Shown: positions 1 to 10,045, numbered from the stretch's first letter. The stretch: DNA of 64,000 bases from a bacterium (GCA_905221455.1 CAJNDF010000009.1:1-64000); one strand, 5' to 3'. Numbers and translations: made by a program. Notes: generated by a model from the letters alone, not told the origin.

Positions 1-3000
1 GCTGAGGTTGATGCTACCGCGCTTGTGGACGCTGAGGTTGATGCTACCGCGCTTGTGCTGGCTGACGTAGAGGCTACAGCACTTGTGCTTGCTGAGGTTG
101 AGGCTACAGCACTTGTGCTTGCTGACGTAGAGGCTACGGCGCTTGTGCTTGCTGAGGTTGAGGCTACCGCGCTAGTGCTTGCTGAGGTTGAGGCTACGGC
201 ACTTGTTGAAGCTGAGGTAGAGGCTACGGCACTTGTTGAAGCTGAGGTAGACGCTACTGCACTTGTGCTTGCTGAGGTTGAGGCTACAGCGCTAGTACTT
301 GCTGATGTTGATGCTACCGCACTTGTTGACGCTGACGTTGACGCTACAGCGCTAGTACTTGCTGATGTTGATGCTACGGCACTTGTGCTGGCTGAGGTTG
401 AGGCTACGGCACTTGTGCTTGCTGAGGTAGATGCTACGGCGCTTGTACTTGCTGACGTAGACGCTACCGCACTTGTTGACGCTGAGGTAGACGCTACGGC
501 GCTTGTGCTTGCTGAAGTAGAGGCTACGGCGCTTGTGGACGCTGAGGTTGACACTACCGCGCTTGTTGACGCTGAGGTTGACGCTACAGCACTTGTGCTT
601 GCTGATGTAGAGGCTACGGCGCTTGTTGAGGCTGAAGTAGACGCTACAGCGCTAGTACTTGCTGAAGTAGACGCTACTGCACTTGTGCTTGCTGATGTAG
701 ATGCTACAGCGCTAGTACTTGCTGAGGTTGACGCTACAGCGCTTGTTGACGCTGAAGTAGAAGCTACAGCGCTTGTTGACGCTGAAGTTGATGCTACAGC
801 ACTTGTTGATGCTGAGGTTGACGCTACAGCACTTGTTGATGCTGAGGTAGACGCTACAGCACTTGTTGAAGCTGAGGTTGACGCTACCGCACTTGTCGAC
901 GCTGAGGTAGACGCTACGGCGCTAGTACTTGCTGACGTTGACGCTACCGCGCTTGTTGACGCTGAGGTAGAAGCTACTGCGCTTGTTGACGCTGAGGTAG
1001 AGGCTATTGCACTTGTGCTTGCTGAGGTAGACGCTACGGCGCTTGTACTTGCTGAAGTAGAGGCTACGGCGCTTGTGGACGCTGAGGTTGACACTACCGC
1101 GCTTGTTGACGCTGAGGTTGACGCTACAGCACTTGTGCTTGCTGATGTAGAGGCTACGGCGCTTGTTGAGGCTGAAGTAGACGCTACAGCGCTAGTACTT
1201 GCTGAAGTAGACGCTACTGCACTTGTGCTTGCTGATGTAGATGCTACAGCGCTAGTACTTGCTGAGGTTGAGGCTACAGCGCTTGTTGACGCTGAAGTAG
1301 AAGCTACAGCGCTTGTTGACGCTGAAGTTGATGCTACAGCACTTGTTGATGCTGAGGTTGACGCTACAGCACTTGTTGATGCTGAGGTAGACGCTACAGC
1401 ACTTGTTGAAGCTGAGGTTGACGCTACCGCACTTGTCGACGCTGAGGTAGACGCTACGGCGCTAGTACTTGCTGACGTTGACGCTACCGCGCTTGTTGAC
1501 GCTGAGGTAGAAGCTACTGCGCTTGTTGACGCTGAGGTAGAGGCTATTGCACTTGTGCTTGCTGAGGTAGACGCTACGGCGCTTGTACTTGCTGAGGTTG
1601 ATGCTACGGCGCTTGTGCTTGCTGACGTAGACGCTACCGCACTTGTTGACGCTGACGTAGACGCTACCGCACTTGTTGACGCTGAGGTAGACGCTACGGC
1701 ACTTGTGCTGGCTGAGGTAGACGCTACAGCGCTAGTACTTGCTGACGTTGACGCTACGGCGCTTGTTGACGCTGACGTAGACGCTACTGCACTTGTTGAC
1801 GCTGACGTAGAAGCTACGGCGCTAGTACTTGCTGACGTAGAGGCTACGGCGCTTGTACTTGCTGAGGTTGACGCTACTGCACTTGTTGATGCTGAGGTTG
1901 ACGCTACGGCGCTTGTGCTTGCTGAGGTAGAGGCTACCGCACTTGTGCTTGCTGAGGTAGACGCTACGGCACTCGTGCTTGCTGACGTAGACGCTACGGC
2001 GCTAGTACTTGCTGAGGTTGAGGCTACCGCGCTTGTGCTTGCTGAAGTAGACGCTACGGCGCTAGTACTTGCTGAGGTTGAGGCTACCGCGCTTGTACTT
2101 GCTGAGGTAGACGCTACCGCGCTTGTACTTGCTGAGGTAGAGGCTACCGAACTTGTTGACGCTGACGTAGACGCTACGGCGCTTGTACTTGCTGACGTAG
2201 ATGCTACGGCACTAGTACTTGCTGATGTTGATGCTACTGCACTTGTGCTGGCTGAGGTTGAGGCTACAGCACTTGTGCTTGCTGAGGTAGACGCTACAGC
2301 ACTTGTGCTTGCTGAGGTAGACGCTACGGCGCTAGTACTTGCTGAAGTAGACGCTACGGCACTTGTGCTTGCTGAGGTTGATGCTACAGCACTTGTGCTG
2401 GCTGAAGTAGACGCTACTGCGCTTGTACTTGCTGAGGTAGACGCTACAGCGCTTGTACTTGCTGAGGTAGACGCTACAGCGCTTGTACTTGCTGAGGTAG
2501 ACGCTACTGCACTTGTTGACGCTGAGGTTGATGCTACTGCACTTGTGCTGGCTGAAGTAGACGCTACTGCGCTAGTACTTGCTGAGGTAGACGCTACAGC
2601 GCTAGTACTTGCTGAGGTAGACGCTACGGCGCTTGTGCTGGCTGAGGTAGATGCTACGGCGCTTGTACTTGCTGACGTAGATGCTACAGTGCTTGTGGAC
2701 GCTGACGTAGACGCTACGGCGCTTGTTGACGCTGAGGTAGACGCTACAGCGCTTGTTGAAGCTGAAGTTGATGCTACCGCACTTGTTGATGCTGAGGTAG
2801 ACGCTACGGCGCTTGTGCTTGCCGATGTAGATGCTACCGCACTTGTGCTTGCTGAGGTAGAGGCTACTGCACTTGTTGATGCTGAGGTAGACGCTACGGC
2901 GCTTGTACTTGCTGAGGTAGACGCTACGGCACTTGTTGACGCTGAGGTAGACGCTACCGCGCTTGTACTTGCTGAGGTAGACGCTACGGCACTTGTTGAT

Positions 3001-4200
3001 GCTGACGTAGAGGCTACTGCACTTGTGCTTGCTGAGGTAGAGGCTACGGCGCTTGTACTTGCTGAGGTAGACGCTACAGCACTTGTGCTTGCTGAGGTAG
3101 ACGCTACAGCACTTGTTGACGCTGAGGTAGACGCTACGGCGCTTGTTGAAGCTGAGGTAGAGGCTACCGCACTTGTGCTTGCTGAGGTAGACGCTACAGC
3201 ACTTGTACTTGCTGACGTAGAGGCTACCGCGCTTGTACTTGCTGACGTAGAGGCTACCGCACTTGTTGACGCTGACGTTGACGCTACAGCACTTGTTGAT
3301 GCTGAGGTAGAGGCTACGGCGCTTGTTGATGCTGAGGTAGACGCTACAGCACTTGTTGACGCTGAGGTAGACGCTACGGCACTTGTTGATGCTGAAGTAG
3401 ACGCTACGGCGCTTGTACTTGCTGATGTTGATGCTACAGCGCTTGTACTTGCTGATGTTGATGCTACAGCGCTTGTACTTGCTGACGTAGAGGCTACCGC
3501 ACTTGTTGACGCTGACGTTGACGCTACGGCGCTTGTTGACGCTGACGTAGACGCTACCGCACTTGTTGATGCTGAGGTAGAGGCTACGGCGCTTGTTGAC
3601 GCTGACGTAGAGGCTACCGCACTTGTTGACGCTGACGTTGACGCTACGGCGCTTGTTGACGCTGACGTAGACGCTACCGCACTGGTTGATGCTGAGGTAG
3701 AGGCTACGGCGCTTGTTGAAGCTGAGGTAGAGGCTACAGCGCTTGTACTTGCTGACGTAGATGCTACCGCACTTGTTGACGCTGACGTAGACGCTACCGC
3801 ACTTGTTGACGCTGACGTAGACGCTACAGCGCTTGTGCTGGCTGAAGTAGAGGCTACCGCACTTGTTGACGCTGACGTAGACGCTACAGCACTTATTGAT
3901 GCTGAGGTAGAGGCTACGGCGCTTGTTGAAGCTGAGGTAGAGGCTACAGCGCTTATGCTTGCTGAGGTAGACGCTACCGCACTTGTGCTTGCTGACGTAG
4001 AGGCTACCGCACTTGTGCTTGCTGATGTTGATGCTACCGCACTTGTTGATGCTGAGGTAGACGCTACGGCGCTTGTGCTTGCCGATGTAGAGGCTACCGC
4101 ACTTGTTGACGCTGACGTAGACGCTACTGCACTTGTTGATGCTGAGGTAGAGGCTACGGCACTTGTTGAAGCTGAGGTTGACGCTGAGGTAGACGCAGAC
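1..4200 (-). repeat. SRR2: about 140 tandem 30-bp units encoding a serine-rich decapeptide
   Basis: Read on the minus strand the unit is STSAVASTSA. It repeats without interruption from about 4185 to the left edge. At protein level it is almost invariant: I count eight substitutions (two V to I, two A to V, two T to I, one A to S, one A to T). The DNA varies at many synonymous positions and uses both AGY and TCN serine codons at the same site. Larger blocks are also duplicated (481-1560 and around 3481-3720). It would form a stiff, glycosylated stalk. Repeat number is expected to vary between strains and may be collapsed in short-read assemblies. Confidence 0.95.
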
Positions 4201-7200
4201 ACTGATGAACGGTAATCTGAGTCAGATATATCTGCCGTTACCGTATTCACCGTTCCATCTTTGTAAGTAATGGTCACCGTTCCATTTTCTGCAATAGAAT
4301 AACTTCTGATACGATTTGCAGTCTCTGGATTTGCCGCTTTCACAGCTGCCAAGATTTTATCTTTCTCGGCCTTTTTCAAAGCGTTTGGATGTTCAACTTG
4401 GAAGACTACTGACGGCTTCTTACCAGGGAATCTTTCATTCAATTTACCTTGAGCAACAACTGCTGCTGGAGTACGTGCTTCATTATTGGACAAGTCTACA
4501 GCTTTTACCCCAAGTATCCATTTATTCCCGTCTGCATATTTCTGATTAGGATTATAAGTCGCTATATACTCTAAAGTAGCAGGAGCATTCGTTGGTGTAT
4601 TCTTGAATCCTGGTGCACTATCATTCGAAGAATAGTCACCTGAGAATATTCTATCTTTATCAGAAACACCACCATAAAGTTTCAAGTCTCTAAGTTTGCC
4701 ACTATTATCTGAACCTTTTAAGACAACTTTAACTTCATCTCCAGCAAATATCTCGTATCCACTCGTACCAGGACGGACATTATTTTTCGGAGAAAGTTTT
4801 TCCCATTTACCATCCTTCTTGACATAGATTTCAAATTCAGGATTTGGAGCTACATTTTCTTTAGTAATGTTTTTAGAAGATGTGGCAGATTGAAGAGTTA
4901 CATTTCTACCATTTGGATCTGTAACAACTTTCTCTTGTTTAACCGTTACTTCTCCTGTAGGTAACAAGCCATGATTGGTATCAGTGACCCGTTTCAACTC
5001 AGACGGTTCAAATGTCACACTTGTTCCAGTAGATTGTTTAGTAAAATTCTGTCCACCTATCGTTAAAGTGACTGTTGCTCCTGGTGTTACATTATTTACT
5101 ACAATTGAGCGATTCGGCAAGCCACCCTTTTCAGTAACTGAATCAGTTGCGATTTCAGGTGCTTGTGGATTAACCTTAAAGATTACTGGAACAGATGTGC
5201 TATTTCTTGCTACAGTAGTAGAACCTTGTGGCAAGGTCACTATAACTTTTCTTGTATAGAACCCTGGATTTGCAACCATGATATCATTAGGAGTTTGCTC
5301 CCACCTAAATGTCGTGTCTGCAGGTATCACAACTCTATCATCAGAGTTCTTAATCGCCTTATCCGGGGTAGCAATGATATCATTTAGTGGTGCTGTATTA
5401 CCAACTGTGGTAACATACTCTTGCTTGGCTACTGGATCAACTACTGTATAATTAAAGGTCACTGTACTTGTGAGAGCAGGATTTGAAGTTGTTACATCGC
5501 CAAGTCGTCCTTTTGGATAAGTTGCTTTTGCAGTATAGGTCGTGCTGTGGGTTGTAGCTGAATCAGCAGTTGTATTCCATACGCTACTAAAGGCTGGAGA
5601 GCCATCTTGTTTACGTACAGGTGTTGATCGATTATCATTCAGTTGATACTCATAAGCAAATGTAGTCCCCGAAGGAAGAGAGTCGTTATTAATATAGAGA
5701 TTTGAAAATCCACCCATATTATTAGCATAGCTGCCTCCAACAGTTCTATCACTACCTGGGACTGCTTTAAAGGCATAGAACTTACCTGTCTCACCATTAT
5801 TGGTCTTGGTCTCGATCTTTGGATAAACCGTATAATTGTATGTTAAATCTGTAGTCTTTTTATCTGGATGAGTTACAGTTAAAGTTGCAGTCCGAGTTCC
5901 TACTGCCATTGTAGGAGCTTGACCTTGTTTCCATGAAAACGTTGTTCCACTAGGGAAGTTAGCTGCTCCGCCGACTGGGCGCACAAGACTGCTTGGATTT
6001 ATACTAGACACTGACTCATTGCTTACTGCATAGAAGTGTTCTGTTGTCTTCTCTACACCATACTTAACATTATTTGTCACTTTATCCGTGGTTCTATCAC
6101 GATAAGTAATGGTAACATCTCCATTATTAGCTACACTAATAGATCCTTCTTCAGTTCCTTTTTTGTAATCTGTACTTGAGAGAACATTTGCATTGGCTGC
6201 TTTAAAGTTAGCCAACACTTGGTCTTTTTCCGTCTGACTCAGATTTGTCGTATCATTAACTGCGACAGTCGCACCGCTTACAGGCGATTGTCGCTCATTA
6301 AATCCTTTGACATGGAAATTGGTAACAGCTCTAGCAGTCTGACCATCAATATCTGTAACGGTATATTCAAGAGGATAAGTACCTGGTTTATACGGTTCCC
6401 AAGCAGTACCTTTACGACCAACTGTCCCTGTTATATCAATATTGCGGGAGGTTTGATATCCTGTTCGATTTCCTCTATAGTCATAAGTCCACAAATCCCC
6501 TGGCCCTCTTCTACTAGTAGCAGGATAATTTGGGGAAGTTATACCTGTAATAATAGCATTGGATGCAGAAGCACTGATTTTATCCATCCCTCTATCATCA
6601 CGTAATTGTATCTGAAAATTCGTGACTGCATCATCATTATAAAAAGTGACATCAGATGGCATCTTAATCGTAGGCGGATTAGAGGCCGCACGACCCTGAC
6701 CTGCTGCACGATTTGATGTCCTAGGAGACGTTCCTCTCTCTATCGCTTGTCCGTTACGACTATCACGTCGACCTGAATGTGCACCTAGAACAGCATTAGC
6801 AATCGAATTACGAGCAGAGGTCGCTAGTTTTACAGTTTCTGTCAAATCTGCCTTAGGATTAGCAAGGGCTGTCTCGATAGCAGTCACCGCAGCATTCACT
6901 TTCGCTATAGCTGCATCACTATTAGGTAAACCGACCGCTTTTGCTAAATACTCCCCCATCTCAGCAGAAAGTTTGGTTAACTTCTTCCGATTTTCATCCT
7001 GTTGTTTAGCTGAAACTTCCGATGTTACTATGGTACCAGCAGTCACTCCTGCCAAGCTACTTATTTCTGCATTCGTATCAACCAAACCTTTTTCCAATTT
7101 AGCTGATTCCAATACAGGAGCGCCTAGCTTAGAGGTAGGTAAGCCTTCTTTAGCCGACTGACTTTCTTTTGACACAGACTCTTCTTTTCCAGAAATCTCA

Positions 7201-7796
7201 GAAGCAGTAGTAGAAGGTTCACTATTGACTGAAGCTACTATCGACTGACTAGGACTTACAGAAGTACTTGCTGAGACACTATCCGAAGTTGATACGCTTT
7301 CTGAGGCACTTGTTGACATACTAGCAGAAGAACTATCGCTAACTGATAGACTAGTTGATACTGATACTGATTCTGAAGTAGATACACTCTCGCTTACTGA
7401 ATTAGACAGACTTGCCGAATTCTCAGCATCCACTTTTGCAGTTGTGCCAAGAACAACTGTATCATGCGTTGCTAGAGTATCTGAACTATCGAGCGTTTTT
7501 TCAAGAGCTACCGCTTCGTTTGCAAAAACTTTTGTCTGAGTGGCAACAGCACCACCTAACACTGCACCTGTTGCTGCAAGCCCCCTTATAATATCAAGAC
7601 CTGTAATCGTTTTATTAGTTTGGTTTTCTACTACTTCGGTCATAACTTGAGTAGTATCTACACCACCACGCAAAATCTTGAACAAGCCAAAAAGAGAGGT
7701 TGAAGCTCTCAACCAATGTTTACCCGATTTAACCAATTTATAGCGAGTCACACGATCAGTTTCGCGGTATTGACCCTTTTGACGTCTGAAAAACAT
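1..7796 (-). CDS. Giant serine-rich-repeat (SRR) surface adhesin, 3' end outside window
   Basis: At least 2,598 codons are present and the frame runs off the left edge, so the anchor end is missing. The start at 7796 follows a GGAGGA ribosome site. Residues 1-90 form the long signal typical of SRR adhesins, with a KxxKxGKxW-type motif (residues 22-30) and a hydrophobic stretch ending near VFA-NE. Residues about 120-190 are a short serine-rich segment (SRR1). Residues about 200-1190 are a non-repetitive binding region made of Ig-like beta-rich modules, followed by the huge SRR2. By family knowledge such proteins are O-glycosylated in the cytoplasm, exported by SecA2/SecY2 and bind host glycans or keratins. 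I cannot assign the ligand. A Siglec-like module is possible around residues 350-480, but no clean sialic-acid motif was fixed. Export and glycosylation genes would be expected beyond the left edge. Confidence 0.93.
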   Translation of the reverse strand, partial: MFFRRQKGQYRETDRVTRYKLVKSGKHWLRASTSLFGLFKILRGGVDTTQVMTEVVENQTNKTITGLDIIRGLAATGAVLGGAVATQTKVFANEAVALEKTLDSSDTLATHDTVVLGTTAKVDAENSASLSNSVSESVSTSESVSVSTSLSVSDSSSASMSTSASESVSTSDSVSASTSVSPSQSIVASVNSEPSTTASEISGKEESVSKESQSAKEGLPTSKLGAPVLESAKLEKGLVDTNAEISSLAGVTAGTIVTSEVSAKQQDENRKKLTKLSAEMGEYLAKAVGLPNSDAAIAKVNAAVTAIETALANPKADLTETVKLATSARNSIANAVLGAHSGRRDSRNGQAIERGTSPRTSNRAAGQGRAASNPPTIKMPSDVTFYNDDAVTNFQIQLRDDRGMDKISASASNAIITGITSPNYPATSRRGPGDLWTYDYRGNRTGYQTSRNIDITGTVGRKGTAWEPYKPGTYPLEYTVTDIDGQTARAVTNFHVKGFNERQSPVSGATVAVNDTTNLSQTEKDQVLANFKAANANVLSSTDYKKGTEEGSISVANNGDVTITYRDRTTDKVTNNVKYGVEKTTEHFYAVSNESVSSINPSSLVRPVGGAANFPSGTTFSWKQGQAPTMAVGTRTATLTVTHPDKKTTDLTYNYTVYPKIETKTNNGETGKFYAFKAVPGSDRTVGGSYANNMGGFSNLYINNDSLPSGTTFAYEYQLNDNRSTPVRKQDGSPAFSSVWNTTADSATTHSTTYTAKATYPKGRLGDVTTSNPALTSTVTFNYTVVDPVAKQEYVTTVGNTAPLNDIIATPDKAIKNSDDRVVIPADTTFRWEQTPNDIMVANPGFYTRKVIVTLPQGSTTVARNSTSVPVIFKVNPQAPEIATDSVTEKGGLPNRSIVVNNVTPGATVTLTIGGQNFTKQSTGTSVTFEPSELKRVTDTNHGLLPTGEVTVKQEKVVTDPNGRNVTLQSATSSKNITKENVAPNPEFEIYVKKDGKWEKLSPKNNVRPGTSGYEIFAGDEVKVVLKGSDNSGKLRDLKLYGGVSDKDRIFSGDYSSNDSAPGFKNTPTNAPATLEYIATYNPNQKYADGNKWILGVKAVDLSNNEARTPAAVVAQGKLNERFPGKKPSVVFQVEHPNALKKAEKDKILAAVKAANPETANRIRSYSIAENGTVTITYKDGTVNTVTADISDSDYRSSVSASTSASTSASTSAVASTSASTSAVASTSASTSAVASTSASTSAVASTSASTSAVASTSASTSAVASTSASTSAVASTSASISAVASTSASTSAVASTSASISAVASTSASTSAVASTSASTSAVASTSASTSAVASTSASTSAVASTSASTSAVASTSASTSAVASTSASTSAVASTSASTSAVASTSASTSAVASTSASTSAVASTSASTSAVASTSASTSAVASTSASTSAVASTSASTSAVASTSASTSAVASTSASTSAVASTSASTSAVASTSASTSAVASTSASTSAVASTSASTSAVASTSASTSAVASTSASTSAVASTSASTSAVASTSASTSAVASTSASTSAVASTSASTSAVASTSASTSAVASTSASTSAVASTSASTSAVASTSASTSAVASTSASTSAVASTSASTSAVASTSASTSAVASTSASTSAVASTSASTSAVASTSASTSAVASTSASTSAVASTSASTSAVASTSASTSAVASTSASTSTVASTSASTSAVASTSASTSAVASTSASTSAVASTSASTSAVASTSASTSAVASTSASTSAVASTSASTSAVASTSASTSAVASTSASTSAVASTSASTSAVASTSASTSAVASTSASTSAVASTSASTSAVASTSASTSAVASTSASTSAVASTSASTSAVASTSASTSAVASTSASTSSVASTSASTSAVASTSASTSAVASTSASTSAVASTSASTSAVASTSASTSAVASTSASTSAVASTSASTSAVASTSASTSAVASTSASTSAVASTSASTSAVASTSASTSAVASTSASTSAVASTSASTSAVASTSASTSAVASTSASTSAVASTSASTSAVASTSASTSAVASTSASTSAVASTSASTSAVASTSASTSAIASTSASTSAVASTSASTSAVASTSASTSAVASTSASTSAVASTSASTSAVASTSASTSAVASTSASTSAVASTSASTSAVASTSASTSAVASTSASTSAVASTSASTSAVASTSASTSAVASTSASTSAVASTSASTSAVASTSASTSAVVSTSASTSAVASTSASTSAVASTSASTSAIASTSASTSAVASTSASTSAVASTSASTSAVASTSASTSAVASTSASTSAVASTSASTSAVASTSASTSAVASTSASTSAVASTSASTSAVASTSASTSAVASTSASTSAVASTSASTSAVASTSASTSAVASTSASTSAVASTSASTSAVVSTSASTSAVASTSASTSAVASTSASTSAVASTSASTSAVASTSASTSAVASTSASTSAVASTSASTSAVASTSASTSAVASTSASTSAVASTSASTSAVASTSASTSAVASTSASTSAVASTSASTSAVASTSASTSAVASTSASTSAVASTSASTSAVASTSASTSAVASTSASTSAVASTS

Positions 7797-7851
7797 TTAT
7801 TTTTTTCCTCCAAAAAAGCCTATAATAAGTAGCCTTATGCAATCGTTTCCC

Positions 7852-7880
7852 ATTATACACAAATTACTATGTTAAGTCAA
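7852..7880 (-). promoter_or_regulatory. Promoter of the SRR adhesin gene
   Basis: On the minus strand a TTGACT -35 box (7875-7880) lies 17 bp from a perfect TATAAT -10 box (7852-7857). The predicted start near 7845 gives a leader of about 49 nt before the ATG at 7796. The adhesin therefore has its own promoter and need not depend on read-through from prfC. Confidence 0.7.
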
Positions 7881-7915
7881 ATTATTTTTTTGATTTTTTA
7901 CTAAAAAAACCGGGT

Positions 7916-8040
7916 AAAAAGTCTTTAAAATCAAAAAAACGTATAATATCAGGTCTTGAATGAAAAACCTTGATACTATACGTTTTATTGTGAGAAGATT
8001 TAATTCATGTTCTCCTGAAATTGAGTTTTAGCTCACCCTC
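7916..8040. repeat. Dispersed terminator-like repeat, copy 1
   Basis: An imperfect hairpin has arms at about 7935-7953 and 7967-7986 and is followed by a conserved flank. It matches copies at 13849-13976 and 53733-53847. On the minus strand the hairpin is followed by a run of T, so it could terminate transcripts leaving prfC. It resembles the small SPRITE-type elements described in pneumococcal genomes, but I have not confirmed that assignment. Confidence 0.6.
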
Positions 8041-8401
8041 GTTAGTTACTTAGATTGTTACACAATCAAGTAAATTTACTGAACTGCGACACTGAGTTTT
8101 ACAAATCGATTTCATTTGAAGACGTAGTTACGACGGAAAAATACACGAATCGATAATATTCATGGATTTTTCCTAGTGAAGCGTTTAGGTAGACCGATTT
8201 TTACACCACGACACGGAGTTTGGCAAATCGATTCTATTTGCCAAACGTAGTTAGTAAGGCAGTTAGCTAGACCACTCACTACCCGTTACGACGTAAAGTT
8301 TTACGAATCGATATTATTCGTAAAACTTTACTAGTGGAGCGCCTAGCCAAGTTCCATAGAAACTTGGCGTTAGTTACTTAGATTGTTACACAATCAAGTA
8401 A
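8041..8401. repeat. Array of four covarying hairpins between identical 33-bp direct repeats
   Basis: The same 33 bp occur at 8041-8073 and 8369-8401, and each copy can fold into a bulged hairpin. Between them are four stem-loops with 7-nt loops starting at 8107, 8151, 8229 and 8309. Every loop begins CGAT and is closed by AAT/ATT, while the outer stem sequences differ. The stems are: unit 4, 16 perfect pairs (8293-8308 with 8316-8331); unit 3, 11 perfect pairs (8218-8228 with 8236-8246); unit 2, 14 of 16 pairs (8135-8150 with 8158-8173); unit 1, short and degenerate. Compensatory changes across units imply selection on structure. The array lies just after the prfC stop and before the adhesin promoter. 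No coding capacity was recognised. Confidence 0.75.
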
Positions 8402-8411
8402 CTTGGGCGAT

Positions 8412-9956
8412 CTACATCTTCTCCTCCAACTCTACATCTGGATACTTGTCCGCAAACCAGCGAAGGGCAAAGTCATTTTCAAAGAGGAAGACTGGTTGGT
8501 CAAAACGGTCTTTAGCCAAGATATTTCGGCTTGATGACATCCGTTCATCCAAGTCCTCTGGTTTAATCCAACGAACGGTCTTTTTACCCATTGGGCTCAT
8601 GACAACTTCAGCATTGTACTCGCCTTCCATGCGGTGCTTAAAGACTTCAAACTGGAGTTGACCGACAGCGCCTAGCATGTACTCGCCTGTTTGGTAATTC
8701 TTATAAAGCTGAATGGCTCCCTCTTGGACCAATTGCTCAATCCCCTTGTGGAAGGATTTTTGTTTCATGACGTTCTTAGCAGAAACTTTCATGAAAATTT
8801 CAGGAGTAAAGGTTGGCAGGGGTTCAAATTCAAACTTGTTTTTTCCAACTGTCAAAGTGTCCCCAACCTGATAAGTACCTGTATCGTAAACCCCAATAAT
8901 ATCACCTGCCACGGCATTGGTCACATTCTCACGACTTTCCGCCATAAACTGAGTAACATTCGACAATTTAGCCCCCTTACCAGTACGAGGTAGGTTGACA
9001 CTCATTCCTCGCTCAAACTCACCTGATACGATACGGACAAAGGCAATACGGTCACGGTGACGAGGGTCCATGTTGGCTTGGATTTTAAAGACAAAGCCTG
9101 AGAAATCATTGTCGTAAGGATCCACAATTTCGCCATCTGTTTTCTTGTGACCGTGTGGTTCTGGAGCAAACTTGAGAAAAGTTTCAAGGAAAGTCTGCAC
9201 ACCAAAGTTAGTAAGGGCTGAACCGAAGAAGACAGGTGTCAATTCTCCAGCTAAAATCGCTTCCTCTGAAAACTCATTCCCAGCTTCATTTAAAAGCTCA
9301 ATATCATCCTTGACTTGCTCGTAGAAAGGATTGCTGCCAAAAAGTTTGTCCCCATCTTCCAGGCTAGCAAAACGCTCATCCCCCTTGTAGAGCTCCAAGC
9401 GTTGGTTATAGAGGTCATACAAGCCTTCAAAGGCTTTCCCCATCCCGATTGGCCAGTTCATCGGGTAGCTTGCAATACCAAGGACTTCTTCCAATTCTTG
9501 CAAGAGGTCCAGCGGCTCTCGACCGTCACGGTCTAGCTTGTTCATAAAGGTAAAGACTGGAATGCCACGATGTTTGACAACCTCAAACAATTTCTTAGTT
9601 TGGGCCTCGATACCCTTGGCAGAGTCCACGACCATGACCGCAGCATCCACCGCCATCAAGGTCCGATAGGTATCTTCTGAAAAGTCCTCATGCCCTGGTG
9701 TATCTAGGATGTTGACGCGCTTGCCATCGTAGTCAAACTGCATAACAGATGAAGTCACCGAAATCCCACGTTGCTTCTCGATATCCATCCAGTCAGACTT
9801 GGCAAAAGTCCCTGTTTTCTTCCCTTTTACCGTACCAGCCTCACGAATCTCACCCCCAAAGTAGAGCAACTGCTCAGTAATGGTAGTTTTACCCGCGTCT
9901 GGGTGAGAGATGATGGCAAAGGTACGACGTTTCTTAATTTCTTCTTGAATATTCAT
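8412..9956 (-). CDS. prfC: Peptide chain release factor 3 (RF3)
   Basis: This 514-residue translational GTPase recycles RF1/RF2 from the ribosome after peptide release. Near the N-terminus are the P-loop SHPDAGKTT (about residues 17-25), the DTPGHEDF G3 motif and the NKLD G4 motif. EF-Tu-like domains follow, and the length is close to the roughly 520-530 residues usual for RF3. The gene is transcribed away from the gatCAB operon. Its promoter is at 10046-10074, giving an untranslated leader of about 80 nt. The stop codon lies 10 bp from the direct-repeat/hairpin array. Confidence 0.97.
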   Translation of the reverse strand: MNIQEEIKKRRTFAIISHPDAGKTTITEQLLYFGGEIREAGTVKGKKTGTFAKSDWMDIEKQRGISVTSSVMQFDYDGKRVNILDTPGHEDFSEDTYRTLMAVDAAVMVVDSAKGIEAQTKKLFEVVKHRGIPVFTFMNKLDRDGREPLDLLQELEEVLGIASYPMNWPIGMGKAFEGLYDLYNQRLELYKGDERFASLEDGDKLFGSNPFYEQVKDDIELLNEAGNEFSEEAILAGELTPVFFGSALTNFGVQTFLETFLKFAPEPHGHKKTDGEIVDPYDNDFSGFVFKIQANMDPRHRDRIAFVRIVSGEFERGMSVNLPRTGKGAKLSNVTQFMAESRENVTNAVAGDIIGVYDTGTYQVGDTLTVGKNKFEFEPLPTFTPEIFMKVSAKNVMKQKSFHKGIEQLVQEGAIQLYKNYQTGEYMLGAVGQLQFEVFKHRMEGEYNAEVVMSPMGKKTVRWIKPEDLDERMSSSRNILAKDRFDQPVFLFENDFALRWFADKYPDVELEEKM

Positions 9957-10045
9957 AAGTTCTCTTTCTTTGATTCTCTATTTTTCTTGGTTCAATAGCT
10001 AAGAATGATTTCTACATTGGATTTTACCATTCCTTTCAACACTCC

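Noticed and set aside
1..4200. Tandem repeats as a possible CRISPR array
   Set aside because: Units are contiguous with no spacers and encode a clean decapeptide.
25..4215. A 1,396-codon open frame on the plus strand, rich in Ala-Leu-Val and Glu/Asp-Val
   Set aside because: It is the exact antisense of the SRR decapeptide repeats. It stays open only because the repeat's codons never form a stop in that frame. There is no ribosome site, and the opposite frame is a full SRR adhesin with signal peptide.
4316..7161. Small plus-strand frames opposite the adhesin binding region
   Set aside because: All lie antisense to a continuous minus-strand coding sequence and lack ribosome sites or recognisable products.
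8303..8316. A TACGAATA competence (ComX) box on the minus strand
   Set aside because: It lies in the stem of a hairpin of the array, with no gene or -35 context. An exact 8-mer is expected about twice in a window this size by chance.
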